Source: Gemmatimonadota bacterium (lineage in GTDB: Bacteria; Gemmatimonadota; Gemmatimonadetes; Gemmatimonadales; GWC2-71-9). From it: a stretch of 38,239 nt of DNA. The position numbers and the translations under genes were made by a program. Positions 16,907 to 25,977 of this stretch are shown in pieces. The DNA lies in contig JANXXJ010000348.1 in NCBI GenBank assembly GCA_025350665.1, positions 1 to 38,239 of the forward strand. Direction: 5' to 3'. Below the pieces are notes generated by a model. That model was not told where the DNA came from. It was given only the letters and a program-made list of their open reading frames with translations, and did not search any database. Each line of letters begins with the position of its first letter. The first letter of the stretch is position 1.

Positions 16907-18388
16907 TCAGGGCTTTCTCGACATCCGGACCCGGGCGGTCTGGGTCGCCGCCAGCCAGCCCGTGGTGTACATCCACTTGGTGATCCGGGTCAGCTTGGGA
17001 TAGTTGATCGTCGGCGCCTCATCCCGCTGGGTGTGGTAGAGCGGGTGCGGGAGCGAGGTGAAGTAGAGCGACGGAATTCCGGCGTTGGCGTAGGGGACGT
17101 GATCGCTCCGGAAGTACCAGCCTTCGGGATGGGTGGGCCGGTCCCACAGTGAATCGATCACGAAGTGGGCCACCATCGCGTTGGCCCGGATGCCTAACGC
17201 CACCAGGTCGGGTGAGTTGAGATGGGGCGGCTGGGTGCCCAGAAGGCCGGCGGTGTCGGGATGATTACCGCCGATCATGTCGGCGTTGATGACAGCCACG
17301 ATCGAATCCTTCGGTACCATGGGGTGGAGCGCATGGTAGCGGGAGCCAATCAGGCCCTTCTCCTCGGCGCCGTGCCAGACGAACAGGGCGGAGCGGCGGG
17401 CCGGGTTCTTCGCGAAGGCCCGGCCGATCGCGAGGATCCCCACGCTCACGCTGGCGTTGTCGTCCGCGCCATTCCAGATCGAGTCGCCCGCGACCGCCGC
17501 CTTGACGCCGTCATGGTCCTGGTGGGCGCTGAAGAGGATGTACTGGCCGCGGAGGGCTGGGTCGGTTCCCTGGACCTTGGCGACGACGTTGACGGAGGGA
17601 TAGCGGAACTGGTCGAACAGCAGCTTCGCGTCGAGGCGCTGCCCGGCCGTGACGGCCGGGCGGGCGGAACTCTTGAGCCAGATGACCGGGGTATCGGTCG
17701 CGGGGCCCAGGATGGTCTCGCCGAACTCGAGCCCGTAGCTCCCGTTCCGGTACCAGTTGCCTGCGAACTGCCAGGCCGAGTCGGCGACGGCGTCCCCAAT
17801 CAGGATGATCGCGGCGGGCCTCTTCGGTGCCAGCGTGGCGGCGATTTCTGCCGCGGCGGCGAAGAGATACCGCACCGGGCGAAGCGAAATATCCCTGGGC
17901 AGGAACAGCTTCGGCTGGGTGATCTGCACGACGACGGCCTTGCCTTCGAGGTCGGCTGAGCCGAGCGACTTGCCGTCGCCGACATCGACGAGGGCGGCGG
18001 CCACAATCGCGGTGGCGCGGGACATCACGATCGCGTCCGTATTGACCTTGAAGCTCGACTGGCCGATCCGGATGTCGGATTGCGGTGAGATCCGGGCCCG
18101 GGCCATCGACCAGAACTGGAAATACGTCCCGTCATCTCCCGCCGGCGCGAGCCCCGCCGCCCGGGCCCGCTCGGCGATCCAGGCGGACGCCTTGAGTTCG
18201 TCGAGCGTGCCGGACTCGCGGCCCAGGAAATGGTCGTCCGCGAGCGCGTACAGATCGGCCTTGAGCTCGTCCTCCCGGATGGCGGCGAGGGCGGGCGGCA
18301 TCCCGCTGTCGGGCGCAGGAGCGCCGGCCGGATGTCCGGCGCAGGCGGCGAAAACGAGCAATGCCAGGGGCAGCACGCGGTGACGCAT
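16907..18388 (-). CDS. M28 family zinc aminopeptidase, lipoprotein
   Basis: A 493-residue peptidase with a lipobox VFAAC (Cys 16). A protease-associated-like insert (about 110-270) precedes the M28 catalytic core. All ligands are visible: His and Asp in SAHQDHDGVK, the bridging Asp in NGADDNASV, the Glu pair in GAEEKGLIGS, Asp in NADMIGG and the last His in HPLYHTQRD. It should remove N-terminal residues from peptides at the membrane surface. The ATG at 18388 has GGGAG (18396-18400) seven bases upstream; the frame is open further up but without a signal sequence. It starts the minus-strand run and is divergent from the sugar transporter. A TTA codon lies in CGTTAGGC at 17192-17199. Confidence 0.9.
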   Translation of the reverse strand: MRHRVLPLALLVFAACAGHPAGAPAPDSGMPPALAAIREDELKADLYALADDHFLGRESGTLDELKASAWIAERARAAGLAPAGDDGTYFQFWSMARARISPQSDIRIGQSSFKVNTDAIVMSRATAIVAAALVDVGDGKSLGSADLEGKAVVVQITQPKLFLPRDISLRPVRYLFAAAAEIAATLAPKRPAAIILIGDAVADSAWQFAGNWYRNGSYGLEFGETILGPATDTPVIWLKSSARPAVTAGQRLDAKLLFDQFRYPSVNVVAKVQGTDPALRGQYILFSAHQDHDGVKAAVAGDSIWNGADDNASVSVGILAIGRAFAKNPARRSALFVWHGAEEKGLIGSRYHALHPMVPKDSIVAVINADMIGGNHPDTAGLLGTQPPHLNSPDLVALGIRANAMVAHFVIDSLWDRPTHPEGWYFRSDHVPYANAGIPSLYFTSLPHPLYHTQRDEAPTINYPKLTRITKWMYTTGWLAATQTARVRMSRKP

Positions 18389-18442
18389 GGTTCGGCTCCC
18401 GAGATGACTGTGGTGCAGGTTCACAAGTCTACCGCGCGCCTG

Positions 18443-18477
18443 CCGGGTTCGGTACCCGGGCGTGGTGCCGGACCACG
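18443..18477. promoter_or_regulatory. Two tandem inverted repeats, putative operator
   Basis: CCGGGT-N5-ACCCGG occupies 18443-18459 and CGTGGT-N5-ACCACG occupies 18461-18477. Both arms are perfect, the spacers are both five bases, and the centres are 18 bases apart. The shared pattern is CNNGGT-N5-ACCNNG. They lie 21-55 bases upstream of the sugar-binding protein start in the divergent gap, where a repressor would block transcription. No regulator gene is next to them. Confidence 0.5.
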
Positions 18478-18485
18478 AGATGCGA

Positions 18486-18491
18486 TAGCAT
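18486..18491 (+). promoter_or_regulatory. Possible -10 element (TAGCAT) for the ABC transporter
   Basis: TAGCAT ends six bases before the ATG at 18498, which has no ribosome site in front of it. If this is the -10 box, transcription would start at or near the ATG, giving a leaderless message. There is no good -35 match, and the region 17 bases upstream lies inside the second inverted repeat. Weak evidence. Confidence 0.3.
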
Positions 18492-18497
18492 ACTGTC

Positions 18498-19474
18498 ATG
18501 CCCAAGCCGCTCTCCATATTGTCTCTGGCCCTGGCCGCGGCGCTCGCCGCCTGCGGCGGGGGCGCCCGCAAGGACGCCGGCAAGCTCCGGATTGCCGTCA
18601 TTCCCAAAGGCACCACGCACGAATTCTGGCGGGCGGTTCACGCCGGCGCGATCAAGGCCGGCGAGGAGCTGGGCGTGACGATCGAATGGAAGGGGCCGCT
18701 CCAGGAGAACGACCGCGAAGAGCAGATCAAGGTGATCGAGAACTTCGTGACGCGGGGGGTCTCGGGAATCGCCCTGGCCCCGCTCGATCACGCGGCCCTG
18801 GTCCAGCCGGTGGCCAACGCCACCCGGGCGAACATCCCCGTCGTGATCTTCGACTCCGATCTCAAGAGCGACGACTACGTGAGCTTCGTCGCCACCGACA
18901 ACTTCAAGGGCGGGGCCCTCGCTGGCGAAGCACTGGCCCAGGCCCTGGGCGGGAAGGGGAACCTGATTCTGCTCCGCTATGCGGTCGGCTCGGCCAGCAC
19001 CACCAACCGGGAAGAGGGCTTCCTGGCGGCGGTGGCCAAATATCCCGGCCTCAAGGTGGTGAGCTCCAATCAGTACGCCGGCGTCACGACGGAGACCGGG
19101 TTTCAGGCGAGCGAGAATCTCCTTGCCGCGCACAAGACGGCCACCGGGCTCTCGGTGGACGGAATCTTCTGCGCCAACGAATCGTCGACCTTCGGTATGC
19201 TGCGGGCGCTGGTCGACGGCGGCTATGCCGGCAAGGTCCACTTCATCGGGTTCGATGCCAGTCCCAAGTTCGTCGCAGCCATCAAGGCAGGTCAGATGGA
19301 TGGCATGGTGCTTCAGAACCCGGTGAACATGGGGTATCTCGCGGTCAAGACGCTGGTCCAGCATCTCAGGGGCCAGCCGGTCGACAAACGGATCGATACC
19401 GGCGCCACCCTGGTCACCAAGGCCAATCTCGGCGACCCCGCCGTGGCCGGGCTGGTGAGTCCCGCGCTCGCGCC

Positions 19475-19478
<4 letters not shown>
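18498..19478 (+). CDS. Sugar ABC transporter substrate-binding lipoprotein (RbsB-like)
   Basis: A 326-residue periplasmic-binding protein of the ribose/galactose (Peripla_BP_4) type. The lipobox ALAAC puts the lipid on Cys 19. The mature part starts LRIAVIPKGTTHEFW, then GVSGIALAPLDHAALV, VVIFDSDLKSD and HFIGFDASPKFV, all standard positions in the two-lobed fold. It would capture a monosaccharide and pass it to the permease encoded downstream. Its stop overlaps the ATPase start as GTGA. The ligand is not readable from sequence; the nearby fuconate genes suggest L-fucose or a related sugar, which is inference from context. Confidence 0.92.
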
Positions 19479-20964
<1,486 letters not shown>

Positions 20965-20965
<1 letters not shown>

Positions 20966-21918
20966 TGCGGCGGAATCTCGTGACGCTGATGGCGCTGCTC
21001 GGTGCCTTCCTGCTGTTTGCGATTCTGGTTCACAGCGAGACCGGCGACTTCGGCTTCGTCTCGGGGCCGAACCTCGAACTGATCCTCCGCCAGACCGCCA
21101 TCGTCGGCACCGCGGCGCTCGGGATGACGCTGATCATCGCCGCGGGCGGGATCGATCTCTCGGCCGGCGCGGTGATTGCGCTTTCGACCGTGGTGCTCGC
21201 GGCGGCGCTGTCGGCGGGCCTGTCGCCGCTGGCCGCGGCCATCCTCGGGGTGCTGGCCGGCGCCGCGGCCGGCGCCCTGAACGGGATCCTGGTCACCGTC
21301 CTTGGCGTGGTGCCGTTCATCGTGACCCTCGGCACCATGCTGGCGCTCCGCGGCGTGGCCAAGGGCCTGGCCCACGAGCAGAAGATCGACGCCCCGATGA
21401 CCTGGGTGAACAGTGCGCTTGCCGCTCTCAAGCCCGAAGACCGGTGGATGCTGTTCCCGCCGGGGGTCTGGCTCACGGTGGTGCTCGCTGTTCTGGTGGG
21501 CGTCACGCTCAACTACACCAGGTTCGGCCGGCACCTGCTGGCCGTGGGGTCCAACGAAGCCGCGGCCCGGCTGGCCGGGGTGCAGGTCGGGCGGGTCAAG
21601 CGCCGAGTCTATCTGCTCGGGGGCGCGCTGGTGGGGGTGGCGGGGGTGTTCCAGTTTGCCCGGCTGTCGGTGGGCGATCCCACCGTCGCCACCGGTCTCG
21701 AGCTCGACATCATCGCGGCGGTGGTCATCGGCGGCGCCAGCCTGGCCGGCGGCGAGGGCTGGGTGCTCGGCAGTCTGCTCGGAGCGCTGATCATGACCGT
21801 GATCCGGGCTGGCGGGTCCCAGCTGGGCTGGTCCAACTGGGTCCAGGAAATCGTCACCGGTGCCATCATCGTGACCGCGGTGGCGATCGACCGGATTCGC
21901 CACCGCCGCCACGGTTAG
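20965..21918 (+). CDS. Sugar ABC transporter permease (RbsC-like)
   Basis: A 317-residue inner-membrane permease of the BPD_transp_2 family with eight to ten helices. The sequence GMTLIIAAGGIDLSAGAVIAL (about residues 51-71) is the hallmark of ribose-type permeases, followed by FIVTLGTMLALRGVAKGLAH and the coupling-region segment AVGSNEAAARLAGV. It forms the pore for the binding protein and double ATPase encoded just upstream. The gene ends in GGT TAG GC, a copy of the GTTAGGC motif over the stop. Eighteen bases separate it from the convergent SDR gene. Confidence 0.92.
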
Positions 21919-21936
21919 GCACCGGCCCTTCCGCCT

Positions 21937-22686
21937 TCAGCCCAGTTCCGCTCCGCCGGTCAGCAGGTGGTCGATCCCGGTGGTGAACGTCGCTCCCGAT
22001 GCCAGGAACACCGCGAGGCGCCCGACTTCATCCACCGTGCCCATCCGTCCGAGGACCTGGGCCGTTTCGCCGTCCGCGATGGCGCGGGCGGGGTCGGGTG
22101 TGGCGGCCGCGGTCTCGCGCCAGAGAGGCGTCATGATGTTGCCGGGCGAAATCGAGTTGACCCGAACGCCGTGCGGGGCCTCGTCGATCGCCAGCGCTTT
22201 GGTGAGCGCGATCACCCCGCCTTTGCTGGCGACGTAGGTGGCGGCGTGACGCTGGCCGATCGAGCCGACCAGGCTCGCGATGTTGATGATGTTGCCGCCC
22301 GCCGCCCGGAGTCCCGGCAAGGCCGCGCGGCAGGCGATCAGCACGCTGATCAGGTTCAGTTCCAGCAGGTCGCGGAAGTCCTGGGCGGTGAAGTCGTCGA
22401 TCGGGCGATGCGGGGGGTGCCAACCGGCGTTGTTCACCAGACAATCGAGCCGGCCCGTCGCGGCGGCGGCCTGGTGGATGAAGCCGGTGAGTTCCGTTTC
22501 GCGGGTGACGTCGCACTGATGGAACACGGCTCGTCCATGAAGCGACTCGGCCAGCGCCCTGCCTTCGTCCGCCCGCCGGTCGCAGAACGCGACGGTGGCG
22601 CCGGCCGCGACGAACGCCCGGACGATTCCCTCGCCGATGCCACGGCTTCCGCCGGTTACGATCACTGCCTTGTCGCGATACGTCAC
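21937..22686 (-). CDS. Short-chain dehydrogenase, probable L-fucose dehydrogenase (HSD17B14-like)
   Basis: A 249-residue classical SDR. It has TGGSRGIGEG (11-20) for the cofactor, Asp 36 after strand 2 (NAD preference), NNAG (85-88) and the catalytic Ser 138, Tyr 151, Lys 155. From memory it is strikingly like human HSD17B14 along its length: GRLDCLVNNAGWHPP, FRDLLELNL, NIINIASLVGSIGQ, VRVNSISPGNIMTPLW and a C-terminal LLTGGAELG. That human enzyme oxidises L-fucose to its lactone, so I infer the same first step here. The GTG at 22686 has GGAG eight bases upstream. It faces the sugar transporter tail to tail and is divergent from the long operon holding fuconate dehydratase. Confidence 0.82.
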   Translation of the reverse strand: MTYRDKAVIVTGGSRGIGEGIVRAFVAAGATVAFCDRRADEGRALAESLHGRAVFHQCDVTRETELTGFIHQAAAATGRLDCLVNNAGWHPPHRPIDDFTAQDFRDLLELNLISVLIACRAALPGLRAAGGNIINIASLVGSIGQRHAATYVASKGGVIALTKALAIDEAPHGVRVNSISPGNIMTPLWRETAAATPDPARAIADGETAQVLGRMGTVDEVGRLAVFLASGATFTTGIDHLLTGGAELG

Positions 22687-22753
22687 CGATCGGGCTCCGG
22701 GTTGTCCGTTTGGCCTGTAAGGTAGAGCGGATCGGCCGTCGGGGCAGGTCCGG

Positions 22754-22784
22754 GCCCAACCGATTGGGCTTGCGGCGATATATT
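22754..22784 (+). promoter_or_regulatory. Inverted repeat and -10-like box upstream of the long operon
   Basis: GCCCAA-N4-TTGGGC (22754-22769) is a perfect six-base inverted repeat. Nine bases later comes TATATT (22779-22784), the best -10-like sequence in this divergent gap. The repeat would cover the -35 position, as an operator would. The gap serves both the minus-strand SDR and the ten-gene plus-strand run. Confidence 0.4.
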
Positions 22785-22831
22785 CACGGGTGACTCCGAC
22801 GTTGATTCCCCCCTCTCGAGGCGAAGCCTGT

Positions 22832-23965
22832 ATGTCAGGTGCCACGATTCACCGGCGCCGACTGGTCAGTGCCGTCGCCGTCGCTCTCTGCGCAAGCGCG
22901 GCGGCGGGCCAGGCCCAGTCGCCCGCCAAGCCGGATCTCGACCGGCACGAGTTCGTGATCGAGAACTTCCGGTTCGAAGACGGCAAGACGCTCCCCCGCG
23001 CGGTCGTGGTCTACGGGACCTACGGCAAGCTCAATCCGGATCGCAGCAACGCCATCCTGCTGCCGTCCCACTACATGGCCGACCATCACGGCTACGACTG
23101 GCTGATCGGCAAGGGCGGGGCCCTCGACACCACTCGGGTGTTCCTGGTCATGACCGAGCTGTTCGGCAACGGGAAGTCGTCGTCGCCCAGCAACACGCCG
23201 GAGCCGTTCCATGGGCCCCGGTTTCCGGCCGCCACGATCCGCGACAACGTCGAAGCCGTCCGCCGGCTGCTCCAGGACGGGCTCGGCATCAGTCACCTCC
23301 GCGCCGTGATCGGGTTTTCGATGGGGGCGGAACAGGCCTTCCAGTGGGCGGTGAGCCATCCGGATTTTGCCGACCGGATCGTGGCGACGTCGGGGACGGC
23401 CCGCTGCTGGCCCCACGGCATGGTCCGGCTCGACGCCGAGATCGCCGCCATCACCGGCGACCCGCTGTTCAAGGGCGGTGACTACACCGAGCAGCCCAAA
23501 GCCGGGGTCCAGCAGTTCGCGCTGATCTGGGCCGGCTGGCTGTTTTCGCAGGAGTGGTGGCGCCGGGAACTCTGGCACCAGATGTCCACGCCCGAGACCA
23601 CGTTCGACCAGTTCGTGGCCAACCTGACCCAGAACTTCATTCCCCACGCCGACGCCAACGACCTGATTCTCCAGGCCCGGATGTGGCGTCGGCATGATGT
23701 CGGTTCCACGCCGGGCTTCGGCGGCAGCCTCGCCAAGGCCCTCGGCGCCATCAAGGTACCCTTCCTCTACCTGCCCTCGGCGACCGACCTCTACTTCCCG
23801 GTGACCGATGCCCGGTATGAGGCCGGCCTCATGAAGACCGGGACGCTGGTGCCGATCCCCTCGCTGTGGGGCCATCCGGCCGGCGCCGGTCTCGATCCGA
23901 CAGACCGCCAGTTTCTGAACGACCGGATCAGGACCTTCCTGGCCGGCCCCCGGACCAAACGTTAG
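22832..23965 (+). CDS. Secreted MetX-like alpha/beta hydrolase (homoserine acetyltransferase fold)
   Basis: A 377-residue protein with a signal peptide ending around AAAGQAQS (residue 30). The hydrolase part follows the MetX pattern: VVVYGTYGKLNPDRSNAILL, nucleophile elbow VIGFSMGAEQAFQWA (Ser 163), LPSATDLYFPV with the Asp, and IPSLWGHPAGAG with the His. True MetX enzymes acylate homoserine in the cytoplasm; an exported version more likely hydrolyses esters, so I do not call it metX. I chose ATG 22832 (GAGG upstream) over GTG 22790, because the signal peptide then starts properly. It opens the long plus-strand run, eight bases before the next gene, and its stop lies in a CGTTAGGC motif. Confidence 0.85.
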   Translation: MSGATIHRRRLVSAVAVALCASAAAGQAQSPAKPDLDRHEFVIENFRFEDGKTLPRAVVVYGTYGKLNPDRSNAILLPSHYMADHHGYDWLIGKGGALDTTRVFLVMTELFGNGKSSSPSNTPEPFHGPRFPAATIRDNVEAVRRLLQDGLGISHLRAVIGFSMGAEQAFQWAVSHPDFADRIVATSGTARCWPHGMVRLDAEIAAITGDPLFKGGDYTEQPKAGVQQFALIWAGWLFSQEWWRRELWHQMSTPETTFDQFVANLTQNFIPHADANDLILQARMWRRHDVGSTPGFGGSLAKALGAIKVPFLYLPSATDLYFPVTDARYEAGLMKTGTLVPIPSLWGHPAGAGLDPTDRQFLNDRIRTFLAGPRTKR

Positions 23966-23973
23966 GCAGGATC

Positions 23974-25212
23974 ATGGATCGCTCGAGGGTCATTCGCACG
24001 CTGCTGGTCGGTGGTCCGATGTACGACCGGCTCTACGACCGGCTTCCTTCCTTCGAGCGGATGACCGGGTACCGGGTCGAAGTCGTGGCCCGGCTGCCCC
24101 ATCCCGAACTGAATGCCCGCGTGGCCCGGGATTTCTCCCGCGGCCGGCCGGACATCGATCTGCTGTCGACCCATACCAAGTATGCGCCGTCCCAGGCCCG
24201 ATGGCTGCTGCCGCTCGATGGCCTGGTGACTGGGGCCGACCGGGCCGATCTCAACCCGCGGGTGCTCGAGCTGGCGACCATCGACAGTCGCCTGATGCAG
24301 ATGCCACGCAACATCGATCTCCGGCTGATGTATTACCGCCGCGATCTGTTCGAGAGCAGCACCTTCCAGCGCCGCTATCAACGCGCCTTCCGGAAGCCGC
24401 TCGATGTGCCGGAGACCTGGGACGACCTGATCGACACCGCCACCATCCTCACCACCAAGGCCCACGCCGGGTTCCTGTTCCCCGGCCGGGACTCCGGGCT
24501 GTTCGGCACGTTCTACGAACTCCTGGTGGGTGCGGGCGGCGAGCTGTTCAACCCCGACCTGACCCCGGCGTTCGATTCACCGGCCGGGATCTGGGCGGTC
24601 GACCGGCTGGTGGAGCTGCATCGCCGCCGGGAAGTGACGCCGGCCATTCTCCCGCTCTGGCACTACGACGATATCTCGGCCGAGTACCGGCGCGGGCATG
24701 CGGCGATGACGACCGACTGGCCGGGGAGCCACTATCTGTATATGGGAACCTCCACCAGCAAAGTGGCGGGGCAGACCAGCGTGGCCTTGCTGCCGGTGGG
24801 GATCACGGGCAAACGGGCGGCGTACGCCGGCTGCCACTCGTTCGCCATCGCCCGGCAGGCCCGGAACAAGCGGGGTGCGCTCGCGTTGCTCCAGTTTCTG
24901 ACCTCGGCGGAGTCGCAGAAGGCCGAAGCGGTGCTGGGCGCCATTCCGGCCCGGATGAGCGCCGTGCGCGCGGTCCGGCGCGCGGTCCGGGATCACCCCT
25001 TCGAGGCCCGGCGCTGGTCGATGCTGGCGGAGACGATGGCGACGGCGCTCATCATCCCGCCCCGCTTTGCGAGCTATCCCGCCTGCGAGGACGCGATCTG
25101 GCGGTCGGTCCAGAAGGCGTTGATCGGGCGGCTCTCCCCGAGCCGGGCGGTGACGGCGGCGGCCAGGGCGGTGACGGCGGCGGTCCGGCGCGGCCGCAAG
25201 GGCAAACGATGA
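23974..25212 (+). CDS. Extracellular solute-binding protein family 1 homologue without signal peptide
   Basis: A 412-residue protein of the family 1 sugar-binding fold. It has PDIDLLSTHTKYAPSQARWLLPLDGL, PRNIDLRLMYYRRDLF, PETWDDLIDTATIL, MTTDWPGSHYLY and SFAIARQARNKRGALALLQFL, all at the expected places. It lacks a signal peptide: the first strand VIRTLLVGG begins at residue 6. The C-terminus is a basic tail with a duplicated RAVTAA segment. No matching permease is next to it. It may act inside the cell, or use an unusual route out. The start ATG has AGG close upstream and follows the previous stop by eight bases; the stop overlaps the next gene as ATGA, which ties it to the sugar dehydrogenase. 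Confidence 0.82.
   Translation: MDRSRVIRTLLVGGPMYDRLYDRLPSFERMTGYRVEVVARLPHPELNARVARDFSRGRPDIDLLSTHTKYAPSQARWLLPLDGLVTGADRADLNPRVLELATIDSRLMQMPRNIDLRLMYYRRDLFESSTFQRRYQRAFRKPLDVPETWDDLIDTATILTTKAHAGFLFPGRDSGLFGTFYELLVGAGGELFNPDLTPAFDSPAGIWAVDRLVELHRRREVTPAILPLWHYDDISAEYRRGHAAMTTDWPGSHYLYMGTSTSKVAGQTSVALLPVGITGKRAAYAGCHSFAIARQARNKRGALALLQFLTSAESQKAEAVLGAIPARMSAVRAVRRAVRDHPFEARRWSMLAETMATALIIPPRFASYPACEDAIWRSVQKALIGRLSPSRAVTAAARAVTAAVRRGRKGKR
25145..25186 (+). repeat. Two-copy tandem repeat, 21-base unit
   Basis: An 18-base sequence (GGGCGGTGACGGCGGCGG) occurs at 25145-25162 and again at 25166-25183. It encodes the doubled RAVTAA in the basic tail of the solute-binding protein. Probably slippage in G+C-rich DNA. 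Confidence 0.7.
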
Positions 25213-25973
25213 AGCCGCGCTTCAAGGCCAGGGTGGTGCTGGTGACGGGTGCCGGGTCTGGGATCGGTGAGAAGGCGGCGGTAGGCTTCGCTCGCGAAGG
25301 CGCCACCGTGGCGGTGAACGACCTCCGGCCCGCCAAGGCAGCGGCCACGGTGCGGAAGATCGAGCGGGCCGGCGGCAAGGCCTTCGCCGTCCCCGGCGAC
25401 GTCTCGGACGCCGCGACGGCCGCCTCGATCGTCGCGGCGGTGGAGAAGCGGGGCCGGAAGCTCGACATCCTGGTCAACAACGCCGGGACCGGCATCGCCG
25501 GCACGGTGCTCAACACCAGCGAAAACGACTGGGACCGGCTGATGCGGGTCAACGTCAAATCGATGTTCCTGATGTCCCGGGCCGCGCTGCCAGGCATGCT
25601 CCGGCGGAGGAAGGGCGTTATCGTCAACACCGCGTCCATGGTCGGGGTGGCGGCGGTGAAAGACCGGGCCGCCTATACGGCGTCCAAGCACGCCGTGGTC
25701 GGCCTCACCCGGGCCATGGCCCTCGATCATGTGGCGGACGGGATCCGGGTCAACTGCATCTGCCCCGGCACCACCATGACGCCGTGGGTCACCGAGCGGG
25801 TCAACGAGTCCAGGGATCCCAAAGCCACCATGGCCTCGATGACGGCGCGCCAGCCCATGGGACGGCTCGGCACCCCCCAGGAAATCGCCGACGGCATTCT
25901 GTACCTCGCGTCGGACCAGGCCAGCTTTGCCACCGGCACCGCGCTCGTGGTGGACGGGGGCTTCACCGCCTGA
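25209..25973 (+). CDS. Short-chain dehydrogenase, probable 2-keto-3-deoxy-L-fuconate dehydrogenase
   Basis: A 254-residue SDR with TGAGSGIG (13-20), Asp 38 after strand 2 (NAD-type), NNAG (90-93) and catalytic Ser 143, Tyr 156, Lys 160. The segment RVNCICPGTTMTPWVTERV and the following RQPMGRLGTPQEIADGILYL resemble SDRs that act on 3-deoxy sugar acids or 3-hydroxy acids. It lies five bases before L-fuconate dehydratase, so oxidation of that enzyme's product to the 2,4-diketo acid is the best guess. The specific step is inferred from position only; the SDR assignment is certain. Its ATG overlaps the upstream stop by four bases. Confidence 0.85.
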   Translation: MKPRFKARVVLVTGAGSGIGEKAAVGFAREGATVAVNDLRPAKAAATVRKIERAGGKAFAVPGDVSDAATAASIVAAVEKRGRKLDILVNNAGTGIAGTVLNTSENDWDRLMRVNVKSMFLMSRAALPGMLRRRKGVIVNTASMVGVAAVKDRAAYTASKHAVVGLTRAMALDHVADGIRVNCICPGTTMTPWVTERVNESRDPKATMASMTARQPMGRLGTPQEIADGILYLASDQASFATGTALVVDGGFTA

Positions 25974-25977
25974 TCTC

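Noticed and set aside
18230-19474. N-terminal extension of the ABC ATPase frame
   Set aside because: It overlaps the whole binding-protein gene, and ABC similarity begins only after GTG 19475.
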